From CAYGKP01 sp964350605 (GTDB lineage: Bacteria > Bacteroidota > Bacteroidia > Cytophagales > JAAEPT01), in NCBI GenBank assembly GCA_964350605.1, contig CAYGKP010000178.1:1-5179 (forward strand): 5,179 bases of DNA, written 5' to 3'. Below the pieces are notes generated by a model. The model was given only the letters and a program-made list of their open reading frames with translations, did no database searches and was not told the DNA's origin. A program made the translations under genes and the position numbers. The stretch's first letter is position 1. The number at the start of each line of letters is the position of its first letter. Positions 1-5,158 of this stretch are shown in pieces.

Positions 1-16
1 GGGAGGGAAGCGCTGG

Positions 17-47
17 TTCGCCGGATGGGCTCATTTTCCTATCTTTC
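17..47 (+). promoter_or_regulatory. Possible weak Bacteroidota-type promoter upstream of kdsD
   Basis: TTCG at 17-20 is followed after 19 bp by TATCTTTC at 40-47. The Bacteroidota vegetative consensus is TTTG, 19-21 bp, TAnnTTTG, so each box has one mismatch. Transcription would start near position 50-55 and give a leader of about 40 nt before the TTG start at 93. The match is weak and depends on the organism being a member of the Bacteroidota. The rest of bases 1-92 shows no gene, hairpin or repeat that can be supported, and the end of an upstream gene cannot be excluded. Confidence 0.2.
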
Positions 48-92
48 TCGCGTCTTCTGGCCCACGGTTGGGCCACGTTTCACGATTCGTCT

Positions 93-1061
93 TTGAAGGT
101 AACAAAAAATATCCTCCCGATGGCCCAATCGGTGCTCCGTCAGGAGGCACGGGCCCTCGACGCCCTGGCCGATCGGCTCGATGAGTCGTTTGTCGGGCTG
201 GTTGAAGAAATCTTGCACTTACGGGGGCGGGTGGTGCTTACTGGCATTGGAAAGAGTGCCATTGTTGCACAGAAAATTTCGGCCACGCTGAACTCGACGG
301 GCACCCCGGCGCTCTTCATGCACGCCGCCGACGCCATCCACGGCGACCTGGGCATGGTCCAACCCGAGGACTTGGTGATCGCCCTTTCCAAGAGCGGCGC
401 GACCCCCGAGGTGAAGGTGCTCATCCCCTTGGTCCGTCGGCGGGGCACCAAGCTTGTCGCCTTGGTAGGCAACGTGAATTCGCCGTTGGCCCAGCAGGCC
501 GATTATGTGCTGGATGCGACTGTCGAGCGGGAAGCCTGTTTGAACAACCTCGCGCCAACCACCAGCACGACCGCCGCGATGGCGATGGGCGATGCTTTGG
601 CGGTGACCCTGCTCGAAGCCCGTTCGTTTTCTTCCAGTGATTTTGCCGAGTTGCACCCCGGCGGGGCCTTGGGCAAACAACTTTACTTAAAGGTTTCGGA
701 CATCTATCCGAATCATGAGGTGCCCGCTGTCGCGCCGACGGCCAGCTTGCCCGATGTGATTGTCGAGATGACCAGCAAACGCCTGGGCTGTACTGCCGTG
801 GTCGATGCGGAGCGCCAGGTGCTTGGTCTGATTACCGACGGCGACCTGCGGCGCATGCTCACCACCCGCACCGACCTTTCGGGCGTAACGGCGGCCGACA
901 TCATGACCGCGAACCCCAAAAGCATCGGCCCCGACGAGTTCGCGGTCGAGGCCCTGCATCGGATGCAGTCGATCAGCATCACGCAACTTCTGGTCGTTTC
1001 CGAGGGGGCTTTGCTGGGGGTTGTGCATCTTCACGACCTGATCAAAGAAGGACTGGTATGA
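93..1061 (+). CDS. kdsD: Arabinose-5-phosphate isomerase, KdsD/KpsF family (SIS + two CBS domains)
   Basis: Cytoplasmic enzyme that interconverts D-ribulose 5-phosphate and D-arabinose 5-phosphate, the first committed step towards Kdo, the inner-core sugar of lipopolysaccharide and of some capsules. The 322 residues match the usual length (E. coli KdsD has 328). A SIS domain spans about residues 35-175, with GIGKSA (51-56), SKSG (99-102) and LAPTTSTT (153-160). Two CBS domains follow at about 205-260 and 269-322. Lys54, Glu106, Glu147 and His188 (in HPGGALGK) line up at a constant offset with the catalytic residues K59, E111, E152 and H193 reported for E. coli KdsD, so activity looks intact. 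The TTG start at 93 keeps the N-terminal helix seen in homologues; ATG at 120 would give 313 aa. Neither start has a clear Shine-Dalgarno. Its stop overlaps the manC start (ATGA). A KpsF- or GutQ-like role is the alternative; kdsA, kdsB and kdsC are not in the window. Confidence 0.93.
   Translation: MKVTKNILPMAQSVLRQEARALDALADRLDESFVGLVEEILHLRGRVVLTGIGKSAIVAQKISATLNSTGTPALFMHAADAIHGDLGMVQPEDLVIALSKSGATPEVKVLIPLVRRRGTKLVALVGNVNSPLAQQADYVLDATVEREACLNNLAPTTSTTAAMAMGDALAVTLLEARSFSSSDFAELHPGGALGKQLYLKVSDIYPNHEVPAVAPTASLPDVIVEMTSKRLGCTAVVDAERQVLGLITDGDLRRMLTTRTDLSGVTAADIMTANPKSIGPDEFAVEALHRMQSISITQLLVVSEGALLGVVHLHDLIKEGLV
1046..1052 (+). promoter_or_regulatory. Ribosome binding site for manC
   Basis: AGAAGGA lies inside the last codons of kdsD, 5 nt before the ATG at 1058. 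It supports that start, and with the ATGA stop/start overlap it points to translational coupling of manC to kdsD. Confidence 0.55.
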
Positions 1062-2131
1062 ACCACCTCTATGCGGTGATCATGGCTGGCGGCGTGGGCA
1101 CACGCCTGTGGCCCTACTCGCGCCAAGCACGCCCCAAACAGTTTCATGACCTGCTGGGAGTGGGCCGAAGCATGCTGCAACTGACGGTCGAACGGTTGGC
1201 CCCGATGATCCCGCCTGAGCGCATCTTGGTGGTGACCAATCGCCAGTATGTCCAGCAAGTTCACGAGCAGATTCCGGGCCTCATGACAGAGCACGTTCTG
1301 GGCGAACCTCAGGGGCGCAATACCGCGCCCTGCATCGCCTATGCAGCGTACAAACTCCTGGCCTGCGACCCGCAGGCGACCATGGTCGTCCTGCCAGCCG
1401 ACCATGCGGTGAAAGACCCCGCCGGCTTCCGCGACACTTTGCAGGTTGCTGTCCAAAAGGCCGAAGAAGGTGCCTTGGTCACCTTGGGCATCCAGCCCAC
1501 GCGACCCGATACGGGCTACGGCTACATTCAATTCGAACCGGGCGCGACGGGCGAACAGGTGTTTCGCGTCAAGACATTTACCGAGAAGCCAGAGCTTGAA
1601 TTGGCCCAGAAGTTTGTCGACAGCGGCGACTTTCTGTGGAACGCCGGGGTGTTCGTCTGGCAAGCCAAGACCATTGCCCGCCAATTGGAAGCCTTGCTGC
1701 CCGGCGTGGCCGAACCCTTTGTGGAGGGAAAGAAATCGTACTACACCGAACTGGAACCCGCGATGGTCGAGACGGCCTATTCGCTGTGTCCGAACATTTC
1801 GATCGATTACGGCGTGATGGAAAAGGCCGACCAAGTGTTTGTGGTGCCTGGCGATTTTGGCTGGTCCGACCTGGGTACTTTCAAATCCATCCACGAACTC
1901 AGCCATCAGACACCAGAGGGCAACGCCATTCAAGGCAGCACGATGCTCTACGAGACCACCGATTCGTTGATCCGCACCTCAGGCGACGGCTTGATTGTGG
2001 CCTGTGGCTTGGAAGGTTTTTTGGTCGTTGAGCACGAGGGCGTGCTTATGATCTGCCCTAAAGACCAGGAACAACGCGTGCGCCAATTTGTTGCCGACGC
2101 GAAGGAGAAGCATGGCAGCAAGTATATCTAA
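1058..2131 (+). CDS. manC: Mannose-1-phosphate guanylyltransferase (GDP-mannose pyrophosphorylase)
   Basis: Cytoplasmic nucleotidyltransferase that makes GDP-mannose from mannose 1-phosphate and GTP, feeding mannose, fucose, rhamnose and related sugars into surface glycans. The N-terminal signature GGVGTRLWPYSRQARPKQ (11-28) is the GTP-binding/pyrophosphorylase loop with its conserved Arg and Lys. Asp115 in LPADH is the likely metal ligand. Further family motifs are GEPQGRNTAPCIAYA (82-96), FTEKP (174-178), FLWNAGVFVW (192-201), SIDYGVMEK (248-256) and FGWSDLGTF (267-275). At 357 residues it is the short form: the catalytic domain plus a short C-terminal part, without the phosphomannose isomerase domain of the roughly 470-480 aa bifunctional ManC/AlgA proteins. 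That isomerase and phosphomannomutase must be encoded elsewhere. It overlaps kdsD by 4 nt and the next gene by 20 nt, so it sits inside an operon. No key residue appears to be missing. Confidence 0.94.
   Translation: MNHLYAVIMAGGVGTRLWPYSRQARPKQFHDLLGVGRSMLQLTVERLAPMIPPERILVVTNRQYVQQVHEQIPGLMTEHVLGEPQGRNTAPCIAYAAYKLLACDPQATMVVLPADHAVKDPAGFRDTLQVAVQKAEEGALVTLGIQPTRPDTGYGYIQFEPGATGEQVFRVKTFTEKPELELAQKFVDSGDFLWNAGVFVWQAKTIARQLEALLPGVAEPFVEGKKSYYTELEPAMVETAYSLCPNISIDYGVMEKADQVFVVPGDFGWSDLGTFKSIHELSHQTPEGNAIQGSTMLYETTDSLIRTSGDGLIVACGLEGFLVVEHEGVLMICPKDQEQRVRQFVADAKEKHGSKYI
2102..2107 (+). promoter_or_regulatory. Ribosome binding site deciding the start of the first sulfotransferase
   Basis: AAGGAG, 4 nt before the ATG at 2112, lies within the 3' end of manC. 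An in-frame ATG at 2088 has no such site and would add eight residues (MLPTRRRS) that are only the manC sequence read in another frame, so 2112 is preferred. Ribosomes finishing manC would meet this site, which fits coupled translation. Confidence 0.6.
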
Positions 2132-2876
2132 GTCATGGCCGTATCGGCCTTTACGGGAAACAATTCGACGCCGACAACTGGCGGGCGGTCCTTGGCCGCT
2201 TTTCTTCCTGCACATTCACAAGACAGCTGGATCGAGTTTGCGCCAGTGGTTGGAGCAAACGGTGGGTGACTCGAACATCATGAATACCTACGGGGGTTTG
2301 CGGCCCGATTGGCAGACACGTTGGCCTCACAAGCGCAAACCGCTGTTGATTAGTGGTCACAATGACATCGGCTACTTGGACAGCATGCCATGGGACATTC
2401 ATGTCATCACGGTTTTGCGTGAGCCTTCCGACCAAGTGAGGTCTTATTACCAACAGATGCAGCGGCGACTCAATCAAATCAGCATCGACACCATGGATGA
2501 GTTTCCCACGTTCGTTGAGTTCCTAACGGGGCATAAGTGGGTGTACAATTACCAAACCCAACGGTTGGCCGGCTTGCCAGACGATCGTGCCATACGGGCA
2601 GAGCCAGAGAAGTGGTTGGCAGTCGCGAAAGAAAACCTCGACAACCTGTATTGGTTTGGCCTCTTTGAGCAGATTGAGGTTTCCGTTGATCGGTTGAATG
2701 AAAAGCTGGGCTGGTCAGCCAAGAAGCGCGCCAAGTTCGGCCACTTTAATCCTTCGGAGCACCCTCGCGTCACGCTTACCGAGCAGGAACAGCAATTGTT
2801 GGAGGCAGCAACGGTCCTGGACCGGAAACTGTACGCCTACGCGTGCGAGAAGTTTGCAGCCCAAGGGACCAAGTAA
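2112..2876 (+). CDS. Sulfotransferase, family-2-like (first of a tandem pair)
   Basis: Likely a cytoplasmic enzyme that moves sulfate from PAPS to a hydroxyl group, presumably on a glycan given its neighbours. The 254-residue protein begins with about 28 extra residues, rich in Arg/Lys. The 5'-phosphosulfate-binding loop HIHKTAGSSL is at 34-43, with Lys37 expected to contact PAPS. LISGH (79-83) follows, then the 3'-phosphate-binding motif LREPSDQVRSYY (102-113) with Arg103 and Ser111. The block from QTQRLAG at 148 to about 173 is nearly identical in the next gene. The C-terminal third is helical and charged. There is no signal peptide or membrane segment. It overlaps manC by 20 nt, and its TAA shares one base with the next ATG. 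By hand count 2341-2640 is about 52% GC, lower than its paralogue, which may mean a different history. The family call is fairly secure from both PAPS motifs; the substrate is unknown. Confidence 0.8.
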   Translation: MAASISKSWPYRPLRETIRRRQLAGGPWPLFFLHIHKTAGSSLRQWLEQTVGDSNIMNTYGGLRPDWQTRWPHKRKPLLISGHNDIGYLDSMPWDIHVITVLREPSDQVRSYYQQMQRRLNQISIDTMDEFPTFVEFLTGHKWVYNYQTQRLAGLPDDRAIRAEPEKWLAVAKENLDNLYWFGLFEQIEVSVDRLNEKLGWSAKKRAKFGHFNPSEHPRVTLTEQEQQLLEAATVLDRKLYAYACEKFAAQGTK

Positions 2877-3556
2877 TGGTCATGCCTCGCGATTCACGGC
2901 CTTTTTTTTTCCTTCACATCCCCAAGACGGGGGGCACCAGTGTGAGGCTCTGGTTGGAACAACGCCTGGGCGACAAGCATGGTAGCACTACCTATTTCAA
3001 GCCAAGCGAGCTGGCGGAACGAAAATCCGACCCCCTGATTTCGGGCCATTACGATTGGTCGGTGACCGAGCAGTTGGACTTCCCGGTGCGGGTTCTCACC
3101 GTGCTGCGCGACCCAGTCGATCAAGTCCGCTCGCACTTCGACCATTTGCAGCGCAGCGAGCGCGACCAACACAAGGCCATCCTCACGGAATTTCCGACGA
3201 TTGAAGCCTTCGCCCAGGGCCATCCGTGGGGGTCGAACTTGCAGACGCAACGGCTGGCCGGGTTGCCCGACGACAGCGCGTTACGCGCCGAGCCTGAGAA
3301 ATGGTTGGCTGTGGCCAAAGCGCATTTGGACCAGTGTTACTGGTTCGGGGTCTTGGGACAGATGGAAGAATCGATCGATCGGCTGCGCAAGTTGCTTGGC
3401 TGGCCGGCGCGGACCCTTCGCCGCTACCAGCGCGAGAACGTGGCCGCGGAGCCGTTGTGGATCAATGAGGAGCAACGAGCCCTGATCGAGCGGGCCAATG
3501 CCCTGGACCGGGCGCTCTACGACTATGCCTTGGCCCGGTTTGCGGCCACAGAGTAG
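2876..3556 (+). CDS. Sulfotransferase, family-2-like (second of a tandem pair)
   Basis: Paralogue of the preceding gene, with roughly half of aligned positions identical by eye. It is probably another PAPS-dependent sulfotransferase with a different acceptor or position. The 226-residue protein lacks the N-terminal extension of its neighbour: HIPKTGGTSV (14-23) is the 5'-phosphosulfate loop (Lys17), LISGH is at 54-58, LRDPVDQVRSHF (77-88) holds the 3'-phosphate-binding Arg and Ser, and the QTQRLAG block begins at 123. ATG at 2876 is chosen because it forms a TAATG stop/start overlap and has AAGGGA 7 nt upstream; ATG at 2882 would lose two residues. Codons 9-12 contain nine consecutive T. GC over 3061-3360 is about 62% by hand count, close to the other genes. 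The 3' end overlaps rlmB on the opposite strand by 34 bp. No signal peptide is seen and the acceptor is unknown. Confidence 0.82.
   Translation: MVMPRDSRPFFFLHIPKTGGTSVRLWLEQRLGDKHGSTTYFKPSELAERKSDPLISGHYDWSVTEQLDFPVRVLTVLRDPVDQVRSHFDHLQRSERDQHKAILTEFPTIEAFAQGHPWGSNLQTQRLAGLPDDSALRAEPEKWLAVAKAHLDQCYWFGVLGQMEESIDRLRKLLGWPARTLRRYQRENVAAEPLWINEEQRALIERANALDRALYDYALARFAATE
2902..2910 (+). repeat. T9 homopolymer inside the second sulfotransferase gene
   Basis: Nine T in a row lie 26 bases after the ATG at 2876, within codons for Pro-Phe-Phe-Phe. The corresponding part of the upstream paralogue encodes Leu-Phe-Phe with mixed codons (ctt ttc ttc) and has no long run. A change of one base would cause early termination: losing a T leads to TGA at 2943-2945, gaining one leads to TAG at 2983-2985. 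A CCCC-AAGAC-GGGG hairpin (2920-2932), whose right arm is part of a G6 run, lies 9 bases downstream. Confidence 0.9.
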
Positions 3557-4260
3557 AGCAAAATTCCGGCGGCCACCGAGACGTTCAGCGAGCCCACTTG
3601 CCCGCGAATCGGAATGCGGACCCGGAAATCGGCGCGCTCGTCGACGCCTTCGCTGAGGCCCTCGCCCTCGTCGCCTAGAATCAACATCAAGGGCCCTTCG
3701 GCATCCATTTGTTCGGGGGCGACTTCGCCGTCCTCGGTTGCTGCGGCCACCACCAGGCCCCGCTCTTGCAGCATGCGCACTTCGCGGAACAGGCTGGGCG
3801 TGCGGCATACTGGAATGTGCGCCAAGGCACCCGCCGAGGTTTTCATCGCATCGCCGTTCAGGCGGGCCGAGCCACGTTCGGGCAACACCAAGGCGTGGAC
3901 CCCAAAACAGTGCGCGCTGCGGGCGATGGCACCCAGGTTGCGCACGTCGGTTACGCCGTCGAGGGCCAATAGGAAGGGCGAATCCCCTTTCTCATACGTG
4001 CGGGCAATGATTTCTTCCAGCGGCACGAAGGGCACTACACTTTGCAAGGCGATGATCCCTTGGTGGTTCTTGCGGGTGATTTTGTCGAGGCGATACTTGG
4101 GCACCTTATAAGCTGGTACGCCCAGTTCCTTGGCCCGTTGGAACAGTTCGGCGGACATTTCTTTGTCCAGCGTATCGGCGAGCAGAATGCGTTCGATGGG
4201 GTGGCCGCTGTCGAGCAAAGCCAGCACGGGGTGTACCCCGAAAGTGAAGTCGTCAAGCAT
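3523..4260 (-). CDS. rlmB: 23S rRNA (guanosine-2'-O-)-methyltransferase RlmB, SpoU/TrmH family
   Basis: SAM-dependent methyltransferase of the SPOUT (trefoil-knot) class. RlmB methylates the ribose of the 23S rRNA guanosine equivalent to E. coli G2251 in the peptidyl-transferase P-loop. An N-terminal substrate-binding domain (GVHPVLALL at 8-16, then RKNHQGIIA near 63-71) precedes the catalytic domain. That domain has motif 1 with NLGAIAR (108-114, catalytic Arg114), motif 2 LGDEGEGLS (195-203, Glu198) and motif 3 SLNVSVAAGILLY (224-236, Asn226). The 245 residues fit the family. The ATG at 4260 is preferred; an in-frame TTG at 4269 would add three residues and has AAGGT 3 nt upstream, so it remains possible. 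The gene opposes its neighbours: it converges on the second sulfotransferase with a 34-bp overlap and diverges from the dioxygenase gene. It has no evident link to glycan synthesis. Other SpoU members, such as TrmH-like enzymes, are the alternative, but the N-terminal domain favours RlmB. Confidence 0.9.
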   Translation of the reverse strand: MLDDFTFGVHPVLALLDSGHPIERILLADTLDKEMSAELFQRAKELGVPAYKVPKYRLDKITRKNHQGIIALQSVVPFVPLEEIIARTYEKGDSPFLLALDGVTDVRNLGAIARSAHCFGVHALVLPERGSARLNGDAMKTSAGALAHIPVCRTPSLFREVRMLQERGLVVAAATEDGEVAPEQMDAEGPLMLILGDEGEGLSEGVDERADFRVRIPIRGQVGSLNVSVAAGILLYSVAANRAKA

Positions 4261-4281
4261 GGGCGGCAAGTTACCTTGTTT

Positions 4282-4313
4282 TTTGCCCTAGCTTTGCCGT
4301 TCAACTATGTTTC
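4282..4313 (+). promoter_or_regulatory. Candidate Bacteroidota-type promoter of the dioxygenase gene
   Basis: TTTG at 4282-4285 is followed after exactly 20 bp by TATGTTTC at 4306-4313. The Bacteroidota consensus is TTTG, 19-21 bp, TAnnTTTG, so only the last base differs. It lies in the short AT-richer gap between rlmB and the divergent gene. Transcription would start at about 4316-4320, on or beside the ATG at 4317, implying a leaderless or nearly leaderless mRNA. This agrees with the lack of any Shine-Dalgarno there. It is inferred from sequence pattern only. Confidence 0.4.
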
Positions 4314-4316
4314 GCT

Positions 4317-5108
4317 ATGGAGCTGATCAATCCCCTTCACCAATCCGAGGCCGGCATCGCCGCCCTTCGCACCGCTTACGACACCGCCGCGCCCTATCCT
4401 CATGTGGTGATCGACAATTTCCTGACCGAGGAACTGGCCGAAAGTCTCTTCTCGAACTTTCCGGCGATTGATCAACTGAAGGTTCACTACAGCGGCCTGA
4501 ACGAAAAGAAATCCGAGGGTTCGAACTTCGAGGCCTTCCATCCGGACTTCTCGCGCCTGCGCGACCAGATGCAGACCCAAGCAGTTTCCGAATGGATGGG
4601 TAAGGTGACGGGCATTACCGACCTGCAAGTGACCAATGACAGCCTGGGTTGCGGCTTGCACCAAGGCACCGACGGTAGCTACTTGGACCCTCACGTGGAC
4701 TTCTCGCTGCACAACCGCCAGAAAATCTACCGCCGCTTCAACTTGCTCATCTACATGAACAAGGGCTGGAATCCGGCTTGGGGTGGTGCGCTCGAGCTGT
4801 GGAACAAGGACATGACCCAACTGGAAAAGACTGTTGAGGTGGTCCTGAATCGTGCGGTGATTTTCGAGTGCTCGGATATTTCCTACCACGGCTACTCGAA
4901 GATTTCGGTGCCCGAGGGGGTTTCGCGCAAGTCATTCTACACCTACTTCTACCACACCGATCCGGGCAACCAATCGGTCGGGTATCACGACACGATTTTC
5001 AAGGCCAAGCCCACCGACAGTCGCGGTAAAAAAGCCAAGACGGCGGTCAAGGAGCGCCTGAAGAACACCGCCAAGCGGACCTTCAAGAAACTCGGCATCA
5101 AGTTCTAG
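4317..5108 (+). CDS. 2-oxoglutarate/Fe(II)-dependent dioxygenase (prolyl-4-hydroxylase-like fold) with basic tail
   Basis: Probable oxygenase that uses 2-oxoglutarate, O2 and Fe(II) to hydroxylate an unknown substrate. The HxD...H iron triad is visible as His126-Val-Asp128 (in DPHVDFSLH) and His191 (SYHGYSK). Arg204 in GVSRKSFYTYFY, 13 residues later, is the likely 2-oxoglutarate anchor. GGALELW (156-162) is typical of the jelly-roll core. An N-terminal part with PYPHVVIDNFL (26-36) resembles other bacterial oxygenases of this group. The last 33 residues (231-263) hold 13 Lys/Arg and could form a cationic helix. No signal peptide or clear membrane span is seen. ATG at 4317 is the only plausible start; no Shine-Dalgarno precedes it. 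It is transcribed divergently from rlmB, alone, and ends at a strong terminator. Proximity to kdsD, manC and the sulfotransferases suggests a glycan or lipid tailoring role, but protein or small-molecule substrates are equally open. Family confidence is high, function low. Confidence 0.83.
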   Translation: MELINPLHQSEAGIAALRTAYDTAAPYPHVVIDNFLTEELAESLFSNFPAIDQLKVHYSGLNEKKSEGSNFEAFHPDFSRLRDQMQTQAVSEWMGKVTGITDLQVTNDSLGCGLHQGTDGSYLDPHVDFSLHNRQKIYRRFNLLIYMNKGWNPAWGGALELWNKDMTQLEKTVEVVLNRAVIFECSDISYHGYSKISVPEGVSRKSFYTYFYHTDPGNQSVGYHDTIFKAKPTDSRGKKAKTAVKERLKNTAKRTFKKLGIKF

Positions 5109-5124
5109 TTCTTCCCAAAGGGGG

Positions 5125-5158
5125 AACGAAAAAGGGCCCCGAGGGGCCCTTTTTCGTT
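5125..5158. terminator. Bidirectional intrinsic terminator
   Basis: Perfect inverted repeat with 16-base arms, AACGAAAAAGGGCCCC at 5125-5140 and its complement at 5143-5158, with GA between. Since a 2-nt loop cannot form, the working hairpin probably has a CGAG tetraloop and a GC stem flanked by A5 on the left and T5 on the right. That gives a U-tract on either strand. It begins 16 bases after the TAG of the dioxygenase gene and would also stop transcription arriving from the right. A small hairpin, TTCCC (5112-5116) with GGGAA (5122-5126), overlaps the left edge. The remaining bases to 5179 show nothing supportable. Confidence 0.9.

Noticed and set aside
1..92. The kdsD frame stays open to the left edge, so the protein might extend upstream.
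   Set aside because: No ATG, GTG or TTG occurs in that frame before 93. The translation does not resemble the KdsD N-terminus, whereas the start at 93 gives the normal family length.
1031..1933. A 300-codon open frame on the - strand across manC.
   Set aside because: It lies opposite a clear manC with all family motifs. The translation has no recognisable domain and looks like a GC-rich shadow frame.
2088..2111. An earlier ATG for the first sulfotransferase.
   Set aside because: It adds only eight residues read out of frame from manC and has no ribosome binding site, whereas ATG 2112 has AAGGAG 4 nt upstream.
2085..2131. A phosphomannose isomerase domain missing from manC through truncation.
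   Set aside because: Short single-domain guanylyltransferases of about 350-360 aa are a normal form in many bacteria. The C-terminus is not abrupt, and a coupled gene follows.
2553..3324. Recent gene conversion between the two sulfotransferase genes in the conserved block.
   Set aside because: Silent sites differ widely (18 of 78 bases), which recent conversion would have erased.
3281..3808. A 175-codon - strand frame spanning the sulfotransferase/rlmB junction.
   Set aside because: It overlaps two well-supported genes in other frames. Its Arg/Gly/Pro-rich composition is what a shadow frame in GC-rich DNA gives.
4305..4889. A 194-codon open frame on the - strand across the dioxygenase gene.
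   Set aside because: It is opposite a gene with intact catalytic motifs and has no domain of its own. This is typical antisense openness at this GC content.
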